From assembly GCA_964647255.1 (NCBI GenBank), contig CAZYGI010000001.1, forward strand, positions 62,001 to 126,000: DNA of 64,000 nt, written 5' to 3'. Under the pieces are notes generated by a model. That model had not been told where the DNA came from. It ran no database searches and worked only from the letters and a program-made list of their open reading frames with translations. Source of the DNA: CAWJEL01 sp964647255 (GTDB taxonomy: Bacteria; Chloroflexota; Anaerolineae; CG2-30-64-16). The stretch's first letter is position 1. Every line of letters starts with the position of its first letter. Shown here one piece after another: positions 32,270-41,491 of the stretch. The translations under genes and the position numbers were made by a program.

Positions 32270-33742
32270 GTGTTGCTCTCAACCGCTCTCCGCATCCGCC
32301 CAAAGGACGTCGTGGCCCTGGCCGGGGGCGGCGGCAAGACCACCGCCATGTTCCGCCTGGCCGAGGAACTGCGCGCGGCTGATCGCCGCGTGGTAACAAC
32401 CATGACCACCAAGATCTTCGTGTCCCAAATGGATCGCGCCCCCGCGCGCCTGATCCTGGAGGACGCGGGGGCGCTTCTGGCCCAACTGCCGGCGCTGTTG
32501 GCCGAACACGGCCATGTGTTGCTCACAGGCGGCGCAATCGTCGAGCAGGACAAGGTGCAGGGGGTCACGCCCGAGCTGCTTGACCGCGTGGCCGCGCATC
32601 CCGCGGTGGACGCGGTCATCGCGGAGGCCGATGGGTCACGGCGGCTGCCGTTCAAGGCGCCGGCAGCGCACGAGCCGGTGATCCCGACAAGCGCCACGCT
32701 CGTCGTGCCGGTCGTCGGGATCGATGTGCTGGGGCAGCCGCTGGACGCCGACCACGTTCATCGGCCGGAGCTGGTCGCGGCGCTGACCGGTGCAGCCCTT
32801 GGCGATTCTGTCACGCCGGCCATGATCGCGGCCGTGCTGGCCCATCCTCAGGGCGGCGCCCAGGGCGTTCCTGCAACCGCACGCCTGGTCCCCTTTCTGA
32901 ACAAAGCCGAGGATGAGGCCTGCCTGGCTGCGGCGCGAGAGATTGCCCGGTTGTTGTTGCAGCATGACCGCATTGACAGCGTGATGATCGGCGCGGCGCA
33001 GGCGACCGAACCGGTGCGCGAGGTCTGGGGCCGCGTCGGCGCGGTGGTGTTGGCCGCGGGGCAAGCCAAACGCTTCGGTGCGCTCAAACAGGTGTTGCCC
33101 TGGCGCGGCGTCCCGCTCGTTGCGCACGTGGCCGGCCAGGCGTTGGCCTGCCCCGATATCGCCCGCATAGCCGTTACCGTCGGCGCGGAGGCCGAACGCG
33201 TGACCGCTGCGCTCGCGGAGATTTCTGCTGCAACAAACCCCCAAACGGGTCGCGGACAAGCGCGGACAAACGCGGATGGTGTGTCCTCAGATACTCAGGG
33301 GCTGAGTGCAGTCAGGGAGGCTGCCCTGCAAATCATCCCCGTGCCCAACTGGGCCGAGGGGCAGAGCCGCAGCGTGGTCGCAGGGCTGGCAGCTTTAGCC
33401 CCCGCCGGGACGAAAGAGGAGTCTGGAGTGGGGGTCGGGGCCGCCCTCTTCCTCCTCGCCGACCAGCCGGGCGTGACGCCCGAACTGCTCTCTGCGCTTA
33501 TCCAACGCCACCGCGAGACACTCGCGCCGGTGGTCGCGCCGCGTTATGCCGGACAGCGCGGCAACCCCGTCCTGTTCGACCGTGCAACCTTCCCCGAATT
33601 CGCTGGGCTGGCCGGCGACGTCGGCGCCCGGCCGATCCTCCAGCGGCACCATGAGGAGATCGCCTGGGTGGACTGGCCGACGCCGGAGGTGCTGCAAGAT
33701 ATTGACATCCCGGAAGCATACCCCAGCCAGCCCGCAGCCTGA
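32270..33742 (+). CDS. YqeC-like P-loop protein fused to MocA-like molybdenum cofactor cytidylyltransferase
   Basis: The N-terminal half (about 1-250) is a YqeC-type accessory protein with P-loop AGGGGKTT (18-25), TTMTTKIF, EADGSRRLPFKAP and NKAED. The C-terminal half (about 255-490) is a MocA/MobA nucleotidyltransferase with VVLAAGQAKRFGALKQ, LLADQPG and GQRGNPVLF. These families mature the cofactor of xanthine dehydrogenase-type Mo hydroxylases. Residues about 321-346 form a loop partly encoded by a 10-nt repeat. Start GTG 32270 or TTG 32273. No Mo hydroxylase genes are in the window. Confidence 0.88.
   Translation: MLLSTALRIRPKDVVALAGGGGKTTAMFRLAEELRAADRRVVTTMTTKIFVSQMDRAPARLILEDAGALLAQLPALLAEHGHVLLTGGAIVEQDKVQGVTPELLDRVAAHPAVDAVIAEADGSRRLPFKAPAAHEPVIPTSATLVVPVVGIDVLGQPLDADHVHRPELVAALTGAALGDSVTPAMIAAVLAHPQGGAQGVPATARLVPFLNKAEDEACLAAAREIARLLLQHDRIDSVMIGAAQATEPVREVWGRVGAVVLAAGQAKRFGALKQVLPWRGVPLVAHVAGQALACPDIARIAVTVGAEAERVTAALAEISAATNPQTGRGQARTNADGVSSDTQGLSAVREAALQIIPVPNWAEGQSRSVVAGLAALAPAGTKEESGVGVGAALFLLADQPGVTPELLSALIQRHRETLAPVVAPRYAGQRGNPVLFDRATFPEFAGLAGDVGARPILQRHHEEIAWVDWPTPEVLQDIDIPEAYPSQPAA
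33251..33280. repeat. in-frame 10-nt word array inside the YqeC-MocA gene
   Basis: Three exact-length units: CGCGGACAAG, CGCGGACAAA, CGCGGATGGT. It encodes a hydrophilic insert in the MocA-like domain. A related array on the opposite strand lies in the ABC-F gene at 55288-55315. Confidence 0.8.
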
Positions 33743-33790
33743 TCGGATCTCAACGCCGCGCGCTGCCGGCCGCCTCCCGGCAAGATGAAG

Positions 33791-34561
33791 TCACTCTTGC
33801 TTTGCCGAAGATGGCTCGTGCGCGGCCGCTGCGCCGCCCGGCTGGGCCAGCGACGCGCGCAGCGCCACAAGCGCGATGATCGCGGCGGCCAGCCCCAACA
33901 CCTGCACCAGGCGCATGCCGCCCAGGATGGTTGTGCTCTCGGCCCGAAACGGCTCAAGCAGCCACCGGCTCAGCCCGTAGCCGCACAACGCGACCAGGCC
34001 GGCCGCGCCGGGCCGGCTCGCGCGGGCAATCATCCGCAGGGCCAGGGCGCCAACGAGCAGCGCGGCGGCCGCTTCGTAAATCTGGCTCGGATGCCGGGTC
34101 ACGCCCCAGAGGTTCACCGCCCAGGGCAGGTCTGTCGCTGCGCCGGCCGCACGGCCGGCCAGGAAGTTGCCGAGCGATGCCAACGCGATGGCGAACGCCG
34201 CGGCCGCGGCGAACGCGTCCAGCGCCTTCGCCGGCGGCAGGCGGTGGCGATAGATGTACCAGCCTGCAACGAGGAGCGCGGCGATCACGCCCGGCCAGAG
34301 CAGGAATGCACGCGTGTTGACGCTGAAGATTTCCAGCAGTTGCAGGCGATATGCATCCCAATAGGCGATCACGTGCCCAAATCGCGCGGCGACCAGCCCG
34401 GCGACCAGCCCATACAGCCCCGCGTTGACCAAGTGATCGCCATCCAGGCCAGCGCGCCGCGCAGCCCACGCCGCGACCGCCAGCCCGACCCAGACTGCCA
34501 GCAGCAGCGCCAGCGGATAGGTGGGCAGAGAAAATGGGCCGAGTTGCAGGATTGGAAGCAT
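33791..34561 (-). CDS. lgt: prolipoprotein diacylglyceryl transferase
   Basis: Transfers diacylglycerol to the lipobox cysteine of prolipoproteins in the membrane. About seven membrane helices; the Lgt signature includes GNFLAGRAAGAATDLPW and RHPSQIYEA. 256 residues from ATG 34561 (AAGGGA ahead); an upstream in-frame ATG at 34642 would read through a repeat array. Several lipoproteins in this window are potential substrates. It follows the TlpA-like gene, separated by a word array. Confidence 0.9.
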   Translation of the reverse strand: MLPILQLGPFSLPTYPLALLLAVWVGLAVAAWAARRAGLDGDHLVNAGLYGLVAGLVAARFGHVIAYWDAYRLQLLEIFSVNTRAFLLWPGVIAALLVAGWYIYRHRLPPAKALDAFAAAAAFAIALASLGNFLAGRAAGAATDLPWAVNLWGVTRHPSQIYEAAAALLVGALALRMIARASRPGAAGLVALCGYGLSRWLLEPFRAESTTILGGMRLVQVLGLAAAIIALVALRASLAQPGGAAAAHEPSSAKQE

Positions 34562-34626
34562 GGGGATCCCTTCGTGTGGCGTAAAACGTGTGGCGTAAAG
34601 CGTAGTGCGTGCAGCAGGAACATGAT

Positions 34627-34675
34627 ACGCTCCACGCTCCACGCTCCACGCTCGACGCTCTACGCTCCACGCTCT
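34627..34675. repeat. 7-nt word array (ACGCTCC type)
   Basis: Seven units: ACGCTCC three times, ACGCTCG, ACGCTCT, ACGCTCC, ACGCTCT. The last unit contains part of the stop codon of the TlpA-like gene. Two 14-nt units (TGTGGCGTAAAACG, TGTGGCGTAAAGCG) lie just to the left at 34575-34602. Confidence 0.9.
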
Positions 34676-35210
34676 ACGGATAAATCGTCCGTAACAACTG
34701 CTCCAGCGTAGCTCCGGTCATCGCGCCGAGCTGAATCTGCCGGATCACGCCGGTGCGATCAATAAAGAACGTGGTGGGCAGGCTGCGCACGGCGTAAAGC
34801 CGGCTGGCGTCGGCGCCGGTATCGAGCGGAACGGTGAACGTCAGGCCCATCGTTTCCGTGAACGCCTGCACACGCACAGCGGCCTCTGCCTGGTCAACCC
34901 CGATGATGGCGACTTTCCCCGACAGGCGGCCGCGGGCGGCCTCCAGTTCCGGCAGTTCGGCGCGACAGGGCGGACACCATGTCGCCCAGAAGTTAAGCAC
35001 CACCGGCGTCCCACGCAAGTCTGAAAGCCGGAACGTCTCGCCGGTGACGGTGGTCAGCGTGAAGTCCGGCGCGGGATGGCCCACGGCCGGCGCAGGCGGC
35101 AGCGCCAGGGCCGCGGCCGCCGCACCCCCGGGCACGCGGTTGGCCCAGATCCAGGCGACGCCCAGGATCAGCAGGGTGATGATGAGGATGTTCCAGCGAG
35201 TTTGGTTCAT
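34674..35210 (-). CDS. TlpA/ResA-like membrane-anchored thioredoxin
   Basis: Extracytoplasmic thiol-disulfide reductase or cytochrome-maturation type. Signal anchor at about 8-25 (LIITLLILGVAWIWA), then a thioredoxin fold with the AhpC/TSA-like PAPDFTLTTVTGE, active site WCPPC and cis-Pro segment SLPTTFFIDRTG. 178 residues from ATG 35210. Probably the first gene of a tlpA-lgt pair. Redox partners are not visible. Confidence 0.85.
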   Translation of the reverse strand: MNQTRWNILIITLLILGVAWIWANRVPGGAAAAALALPPAPAVGHPAPDFTLTTVTGETFRLSDLRGTPVVLNFWATWCPPCRAELPELEAARGRLSGKVAIIGVDQAEAAVRVQAFTETMGLTFTVPLDTGADASRLYAVRSLPTTFFIDRTGVIRQIQLGAMTGATLEQLLRTIYP

Positions 35211-35401
35211 AAGACCTGTGTCTGGATTCGAGGCTTTGGCCGGTCTCAATGATATGCGCAAAAGCTACCAAACCGGCTAAAACCTCCATTCCCGGCTATT
35301 CTAACAGCTACAATCTGAGATTGCGCATTCCGGTTTGACGCGTTTCCCGATCTATGGTTACATTATGCCGCTCCCCCCATTTCACGCCGCGGAGGCGCAT
35401 C

Positions 35402-37831
35402 ATGCCTCGGTTTCAGCTCGCGCTCCTGCCGCTCATGCTTGTTCTTCTGACCGCAGTGCCTCCCGTGCACGCGGGCCAAATCGCCGCGCCCGCATCTGCT
35501 GATGCCTGTCCCGGCGCGCAGCCCATCGCCGGCACCCGCCGTCTGGCAGTCGGCAGCCAGGTCACGGTGCGCGGACTGGTCACGGCGCCGACCGGCGCCT
35601 TTACGGCTGGGCAGACGTTTGCGGTGCAGGATGCGTCGGGCGGCATTTACGTTTACCGCCAGAGCGGGATCGGGCAGGCGCTGGCCGCGGGCGATGACGT
35701 GTGCGTCACCGGCCGGCTGGCAGCTTACCACGGCCTGCTTGAGCTGATGCCCGCTTCGCCCCAGCAGGTGATCCGCCTGGGATCGGGGCCGGCCCCCGCG
35801 CCGCAAAGCATTGCCCCGGAGCAGGTCGGTGAGGCGACGGAGGGCCGGTTGGTCTCCGTGACCGGCGTCGTCTCGCGCCTGGGCAGCAGCCGGTTCCGCG
35901 TGGGCGCCGCGGCGATCTTCCTGGAAAAGCTAGCCGGCATCTCGACCGCCGGACTGCGGGACGGCTGTTCCGCCACGGTGATCGGCCTCAGCGCGGATTA
36001 CGACGGGCCGCAAATCTGGCCCCGCTGGCAGGCCGACGTCGTCCCCGGCGATTGCGCCCAGGCTGAGGCGCCCGCCCTGACCATCCACGAGATTCAAGGC
36101 CGCGGGGATGCCTCGCCCTACGATGGCAAGACTGGCCTCGGCAGCGTGGTCGGCTGCGTCACCGGCGTCGCGGCGAGCGGCTTCTTCCTGCAAAGCGTGC
36201 AGCCCGATAGCGATCCTACAACCTCCGAAGGTGTCTACGTCTTTCGCTTTGACGGTTGGACGAACCCGCAAGGGCTGAAACCAGGCGATCAAGTGGCGAT
36301 CAGCGGCTTCGGCGTCCAGGAGTATTACGGCCAGACCGAGATCGTCAAGCTGGCCGACGACACGCAAGCCGTCTACCGCCGCACCGGCGCGTGTCCGCTG
36401 CCCGCGGCCGTCACGATCCCGCCGCTGACCGATCCCCAGGCGGACCCGGCCGCAGCCTACGAGCAGTACGAGGGGATGCGCGTGGCGCTGAGCTTCGACG
36501 CCGCGGTGGCCGGCCCGACGGCGCGCTACGTCTCGCGCTTCCCGGCCGGCGAGCCGGAGATCGCGCTGCTTGATCGCGCCAGCCCGTTCTACGGCCAGCG
36601 GGTCTTTGCACCCTCCGGAACGACAGCCGCTGTGCCCACTCTACCCCAGGGCCGCGGCATGGTCTATCTCACCGGCGGGTTGGACGTGGATCTGCCGGCC
36701 GTGGGGATGGGCGACCGGGTGCGGGCCGAGGGCCTGACCGGCGTCCTCGCGTTTCAGTTTGGCCGCTATGTCCTGCTGGTGGACAATCCGGCGCCGCTCC
36801 GCACCGAGGATGTCCCGGACGCCGTGACTGCCGAGGCACCCCTCGCAGCGGACGAGTTCGGCATCTGCACCTTCAACGTGGAGAATCTGTTCGATGCCGT
36901 GGATGATAGCGATGGCGACCTCGGCGACTGGATGCCGGCAGACGCGGCCGAATTCGCCGTGCAATTGAACAAACGGGCCACGGCGATCCGGGAAGATCTG
37001 CGCGGGTGCACGATTGTTGGCGTGCAGGAAGTCGAGGGGAAAGATGCGGTCTGGGAGGCGCTAGCGCGGGCGGTCGGCCCCGCCTTCCGCTATGACTATT
37101 TCGAGAGCGCCGACGCCCGCGATATCACCGTCGGCGTGCTCTACGACGGAGGCCGGGCCGCGCTGCGGCACAGCGACCAGGCGCAGGCCTGTACGCCGAC
37201 CGACTACATGGTGGATTACACAGCGGCCCGCGGCCTGCGCGCCCGGCCGGACCCCTGCGGCGCCGGAACCTATCCGCTTTTCGACCGGCCGCCCTACATC
37301 GCCGACCTGACGGTGCGGAGCGCAGCCGGCGACCGGCTGCTGGACGTGCGGATCATCGTCAATCACCTGAAGTCCAAGCGTGGGGAGGAGGCGATCAACG
37401 CGCCGCGGCGCGCAGCCCAGGCGAAATTCGCTGCGACCCTGCTGACCGCGCCGAACTCCGTGGCGCTGGGCGACTTCAACGATCCGCTCGGCTCCGAGAC
37501 GCTGGCGCAATTTGCCGACTTCGTCAACCTCTATGAGGCGCACCTGCCACCGGCCGCCCGCTATACCTACATCTTCAACGGGCTCGCCGAGGTGCTCGAT
37601 CACTTCATCATGACGCCGGGGCTGGATCGGCACTTCTTGTCGGGCGGGCCGGTGCACATCAACGCGGACTTCCCGGAGCCGCGCGTCCCGGACGCGAACA
37701 GCCGCCGCAGCTCGGATCATGACCCGGTCTTCGTGCGGTTCAGCTTTCAGCCGACGGGAGTCAGCGCGGCGCTGAGCGGGGCGGTGACAGGGGCGGCAGG
37801 TTCTTACAACCACTTCCTCCTGCGGAAATAA
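35402..37831 (+). CDS. secreted ExeM/NucH-type endonuclease
   Basis: Signal peptide (LALLPLMLVLLTAVPPVHA), then two or three OB-fold-like modules (about 35-480) and an endonuclease/exonuclease/phosphatase domain (about 505-790). EEP motifs: TFNVENLFD, VGVQEVEG, VNHLKSKRG, LGDFNDP and the final SDHDPVFVRF. Likely an extracellular DNase for scavenging. 809 residues; GGAGG precedes ATG 35402. Its 3' end overlaps the convergent corA by 28 nt, so the tail NHFLLRK is coded opposite the corA end. Confidence 0.9.
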   Translation: MPRFQLALLPLMLVLLTAVPPVHAGQIAAPASADACPGAQPIAGTRRLAVGSQVTVRGLVTAPTGAFTAGQTFAVQDASGGIYVYRQSGIGQALAAGDDVCVTGRLAAYHGLLELMPASPQQVIRLGSGPAPAPQSIAPEQVGEATEGRLVSVTGVVSRLGSSRFRVGAAAIFLEKLAGISTAGLRDGCSATVIGLSADYDGPQIWPRWQADVVPGDCAQAEAPALTIHEIQGRGDASPYDGKTGLGSVVGCVTGVAASGFFLQSVQPDSDPTTSEGVYVFRFDGWTNPQGLKPGDQVAISGFGVQEYYGQTEIVKLADDTQAVYRRTGACPLPAAVTIPPLTDPQADPAAAYEQYEGMRVALSFDAAVAGPTARYVSRFPAGEPEIALLDRASPFYGQRVFAPSGTTAAVPTLPQGRGMVYLTGGLDVDLPAVGMGDRVRAEGLTGVLAFQFGRYVLLVDNPAPLRTEDVPDAVTAEAPLAADEFGICTFNVENLFDAVDDSDGDLGDWMPADAAEFAVQLNKRATAIREDLRGCTIVGVQEVEGKDAVWEALARAVGPAFRYDYFESADARDITVGVLYDGGRAALRHSDQAQACTPTDYMVDYTAARGLRARPDPCGAGTYPLFDRPPYIADLTVRSAAGDRLLDVRIIVNHLKSKRGEEAINAPRRAAQAKFAATLLTAPNSVALGDFNDPLGSETLAQFADFVNLYEAHLPPAARYTYIFNGLAEVLDHFIMTPGLDRHFLSGGPVHINADFPEPRVPDANSRRSSDHDPVFVRFSFQPTGVSAALSGAVTGAAGSYNHFLLRK

Positions 37832-38841
37832 ACCACCAGCACAATCGTTGCCATGGCGATCAGGATCAGCGACCAGAAGGAACCGGTGGGCCAGCTCAGC
37901 TCCGGGAAGAAATGAAAGTTTTGCCCGTAAAAGCCGGTGATCAGCGCGGCCGTCATCAGGATGATGGAGGCGATGGTCAGCGTCTTCATGATCTGGTTCA
38001 GCTTGTTGGATTGGAGGGAGAGATAAGAATCCAACGCGCTGGAGAGCAGGTCGCGGTAGGTGTCAATGTTGTCGGTGACGCGCACGATGTGGTCGTAGAC
38101 GTCCTGGAGGTACGCGACATCCTCCGCCGCGAAGATCGGCAGTTGGCGGCGCAGCAGCACGTTCAGCACGTCGCGTTCCGGCGCGACGACGCGGCGCATG
38201 GCGAGCAGGTCCTTCTTCAACCTGAAGATCGTCTCGATGGAGCCTTCGTCAAAATGGGTGAAGATGGTGTCCTCAAGATCCTCCACCCGGTCGGCCACCT
38301 GATCCATCAGCGGGAAGTAATCGTCCACCAGCGCGTCGAGGAATGCGTGCACCAGGGGGCCGATTTTGTCGCCCAATGGGCTGTTGGGCGCCTGCCACCG
38401 GGCGATGGTTTCGCCGACGTGCGGCAGATTCCCTGCATGCACCGTGACCAGGTAATTCGGGCCGACAAATAGGCTGACAGCCTGGGAGACGATGTGATCA
38501 TGCTCGACATCGAAGCCCGCGACGTAGAAGACGACGAAGTAGTAGGCGTCGCGGGTCGGCTGCAGGTGCGCAGTGGCGGCGTGATCGGCCACCGCTGACA
38601 GGCTGGCGCCGGTGGAGAGGTCGTAGGCGTCTACCTTGGGCCGCTCGTGGGCGCGCAAAGCATCCTCGACGGCAAGCGGATGAAAGCCGATCTCATCACG
38701 CAGCAGCGCGACATCATCGCTGGTCGGGTCCTGGATGTCGAACCAGACGCGGCTTCCCAGGTCATCCAGTGTTTCGCCGATCCGGTCAAGCGGCAGGTCG
38801 CTGCGGAAGCGGCCATCCTGGAGCAGCACGAGTGTGTGCAT
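37804..38841 (-). CDS. CorA-family divalent metal transporter with GQN motif
   Basis: Inner-membrane Mg2+/Co2+ channel. A long cytoplasmic N-terminal domain with coiled-coil helices (about 165-290) leads to two membrane segments at about 287-304 and 322-339. The signature normally reading YGMN is YGQN here (G306-Q307-N308). 345 residues. GAGG precedes the ATG, with a TATAAT at 38876-38871 upstream. The GMN loop is the ion selectivity site, so the Met-to-Gln change may alter ion choice. Confidence 0.88.
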   Translation of the reverse strand: MHTLVLLQDGRFRSDLPLDRIGETLDDLGSRVWFDIQDPTSDDVALLRDEIGFHPLAVEDALRAHERPKVDAYDLSTGASLSAVADHAATAHLQPTRDAYYFVVFYVAGFDVEHDHIVSQAVSLFVGPNYLVTVHAGNLPHVGETIARWQAPNSPLGDKIGPLVHAFLDALVDDYFPLMDQVADRVEDLEDTIFTHFDEGSIETIFRLKKDLLAMRRVVAPERDVLNVLLRRQLPIFAAEDVAYLQDVYDHIVRVTDNIDTYRDLLSSALDSYLSLQSNKLNQIMKTLTIASIILMTAALITGFYGQNFHFFPELSWPTGSFWSLILIAMATIVLVVYFRRRKWL

Positions 38842-39004
38842 GGAATACCTCAGCAGGGTGAAGTAGCCGCATTATACTGCGTATGGGGCGAAACCGGGAA
38901 CGGGCCCGGCGTCGAAATCTGCTCAACATCAGCGAAGAGTCTCGCGCCCAACTGAGACGCTTCGCTGACGACGGGCCGTATCACACCTTGCGCTGCCAAC
39001 CCGT

Positions 39005-39397
39005 TCAACCTGACTTTCTTCTGATCAGCCAGATCACCAACGCGAGTGCGCCAAGCCAGAGCGCCACGATGACGCCAGCCGCCACCCAGTTGGTCGGCTT
39101 GCCGGCGGCCAGTTCGATGGATGCCCGCTCCCGGCTCTCAGCCATCACGGCCGGCGGAATCAGCTTGAGCGCCAGGGCGATGCCCGCGGGGACCAGGACC
39201 AGATCATCCAGATAGCCGAGGATCGGGACGAAGTCGGGGATCAGATCAATCGGGCTGAACGCATAGGCCACGACGCATGCGACGACGAGCTTAGCGTGCC
39301 ACGGCACGCGGGGGTCGCGATAGGCCAGGTAAAGCGCATAGGTGTCGGCCTTGAGCTGGCGGGCCCGGTCACGCAAGGCGACGAGGGAAGAAGACAT
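39005..39397 (-). CDS. DUF1232 (YkvA-like) membrane protein
   Basis: 130 residues carrying the DUF1232 core AYAFSPIDLIPDFVPILGYLDD and a C-terminal helix (AAGVIVALWLGALALVIWLI). Function unknown. The start ATG 39397 lies two bases after the stop of the DUF5671-like gene, implying coupled translation. The longer in-frame reading would overlap that gene. Confidence 0.88.
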   Translation of the reverse strand: MSSSLVALRDRARQLKADTYALYLAYRDPRVPWHAKLVVACVVAYAFSPIDLIPDFVPILGYLDDLVLVPAGIALALKLIPPAVMAESRERASIELAAGKPTNWVAAGVIVALWLGALALVIWLIRRKSG

Positions 39398-39399
39398 GT

Positions 39400-41469
39400 T
39401 CAGGATCCCGTGCTGGCATTGGTTGCTTCGATCACGGCGTTCTCGATCCACTGCGCCAGGGGCCAGTCGGGCGCGGCGACCCAGCGCAGCCGGGGATCGC
39501 GCGGGGGCAGGAGCAGCAGCCGTGCCCCACAGTTCGCCAGTGCGGCCGCCAGCTCGGCGGTCACATCGCCGCCCAGGCCGCCGACAACGAGCATATCGCT
39601 GGGGCCGAGCACCGCGGCGGCCTGATCCAGTGCATCGGCGGGAACGGCGGGCGGTGTGCCTCCGCCCAGCGCGTTCAGCATCGCCACCTGGGCGTCGGCG
39701 TTCAGCCCAACCGGCCAGAGCACGGCGTCCGGCAGCGCCTTACGCAGCGCGGCGATCAATGCCGCACCAACCACACCGTCTCGGCCGTCTATCACAACCA
39801 GCGGCCGGGGCGCGGGCCGCACGGGCGCGAAGGTGAATGCCGGCAGCTCTTCGCGGCGATAACTGCGCGCGGCCGGCGCCCTCTCGGCGGCTATGGCTTG
39901 CGCCGGCGCCGAGAGGGCAGGGCCCGGCGTGGGCCCGGCGGACGATGGGGCGCCGGCGCCGGGTGCAACGCTCGAAGCGGATACCTGGCGGCGGTCGGCG
40001 GCCAGCCAGGCCGCATCCCCGCGCAGGGTCAGCCCATGTGCCGCGGCGACGACAAGCGCCACCGAGGCGGCCGCGGCTACGCCAGCCAGCGCGGCCCGCA
40101 CGCCCATGTCGCCGGCCGCCCGCACGTTCAGCAGTAGAAAGGCCGCGATGCCCAGCGCCGCCAGCACCGCGGCGCCCGCGAGCAGCGTCACGAAGAGCAG
40201 ATACGCCCGCCGCACAACCGAGGTGCGCTCGGCATGCCCGGCTGCGCCGCCGGCGCGCGCCCGCACCTGCTGCGACCACCAATGGCCCCACCACGCCGGT
40301 GCGCCGGCGAACACCATCCCCGCGGCGTAGGCGAAACGGCGCCACCAGGCTGCTGCGATGGCGGCGTCAGCCGGCCGCACGCGCAACACGGACAACAGGA
40401 TCAGTCGGACGAATTCGGCCAGGCCGAGGCAGAGTGCGATCAACCCCAGCAGCGCCACGGTGTAGCGGACCGTGCGGCGAACCTGCGCGGTCCGCTCCGC
40501 CTCACCGCCGGCGTTCGCGTCCTGCCGGATGCCGTTGGCGCTTGCCAGCCACAGGATCACGGCCGGCGGCAGCACGGCCAGCGCAACACCCCACCGTGCG
40601 CCGAGTGCACCGCCCAGGGCAAGGAGCAGCGCCTGCGCCAGGAGGTACCCCAGGCTCGCGAGAGTGCCCAGCGCCCCGGCCAGCAGACTGCCGTAGCGCA
40701 GCAACACGCGGCTCAACGTGTTCATCTCGATGCGCGTGGCCTTGCTCGCCGCAGTATTTGCCGTGCCCCACCCGGCCAGGGCCAGCAGCGCGCCGGCCGA
40801 TAAGGCGGCCACCGCGTTCGCCAGCCGCTCGTTCCAGCCTGTGACCGCCGCACGGTTGAAGAGCGTCAATACCTGGTACAGCAGCGTCCCGGCGCCGATC
40901 AGCGCCAGCGCGCTGCCGATGAGGACTGCGCCATAGACATAAGCCCGCCGCCAGTTGGCCGCGCGGCCCGGCTCGCGGCCGAAGTCCCCATCGCGCATCG
41001 TTTCCCAGCGGAGGTAAGCCCAAAAGAGGAATGCCAGGAGCGCACCGGCCGCCAGGGGCGCAACCCCACCGATCCAACCGACCGGCCGCGCCGCGGCCCC
41101 GCCGAACACGGCGGCGGCCGTAGCAGCAGCACCCAGCGCGGCCTGAGCCACCGCAGCCGCCAGACCGCCGCCCTCGCCCAGGTACAGCCACGCTTTACGA
41201 ACGATTGAGCTGCGCTCGGCCGCGCCGGTCAGGGTTAATGGTCGCGCCGCCCGGTTGGCGAGGAACCAGTGGATGCCCCAAGCGGCCGCGGCCGCGCCGA
41301 CGCTGATCAGTCCGATCGTTCCTCGACCACTGATCAATGTCCCAACGAAGGACGCGTCGCTGAGCAGCGCCTCCACCATGCGCCGGGCCAGGAAAGTCAG
41401 AGCTGCCAGGAGCGCGAAATAGCTCAGCAGCGCGACGGTGTACAGATAAGTGCGACGTCCATCGCTCAT
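39400..41469 (-). CDS. large polytopic protein of six DUF5671-like repeats plus cytosolic domain
   Basis: 689 residues. About the first 490 form six degenerate units of roughly 80 residues. Each begins with an arginine-rich cue (RRTYLYTV, SSIVRKAWLY, NWRRAYVY, LSRVLLRYG, VRRTVRYT, SVVRRAYLL), then paired hydrophobic helices, several ending in W-G-x-H-W-like segments (AWGIHWFLA, WWGHWWSQQ). A Pro/Ala linker leads to a soluble alpha/beta domain (about 555-689, LVVIDGRDGVVGAAL, DMLVVGGLGGDVT). It follows the ABC permease by 22 nt. Function unknown. Confidence 0.75.
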   Translation of the reverse strand: MSDGRRTYLYTVALLSYFALLAALTFLARRMVEALLSDASFVGTLISGRGTIGLISVGAAAAAWGIHWFLANRAARPLTLTGAAERSSIVRKAWLYLGEGGGLAAAVAQAALGAAATAAAVFGGAAARPVGWIGGVAPLAAGALLAFLFWAYLRWETMRDGDFGREPGRAANWRRAYVYGAVLIGSALALIGAGTLLYQVLTLFNRAAVTGWNERLANAVAALSAGALLALAGWGTANTAASKATRIEMNTLSRVLLRYGSLLAGALGTLASLGYLLAQALLLALGGALGARWGVALAVLPPAVILWLASANGIRQDANAGGEAERTAQVRRTVRYTVALLGLIALCLGLAEFVRLILLSVLRVRPADAAIAAAWWRRFAYAAGMVFAGAPAWWGHWWSQQVRARAGGAAGHAERTSVVRRAYLLFVTLLAGAAVLAALGIAAFLLLNVRAAGDMGVRAALAGVAAAASVALVVAAAHGLTLRGDAAWLAADRRQVSASSVAPGAGAPSSAGPTPGPALSAPAQAIAAERAPAARSYRREELPAFTFAPVRPAPRPLVVIDGRDGVVGAALIAALRKALPDAVLWPVGLNADAQVAMLNALGGGTPPAVPADALDQAAAVLGPSDMLVVGGLGGDVTAELAAALANCGARLLLLPPRDPRLRWVAAPDWPLAQWIENAVIEATNASTGS

Positions 41470-41491
41470 AGCGCTCTCCGGGAGCAGTTGT

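Noticed and set aside
34560..34680. CRISPR-like array at the ACGCTCC repeats
   Set aside because: Units are 7 nt and contiguous, without spacers, and no cas genes are present.
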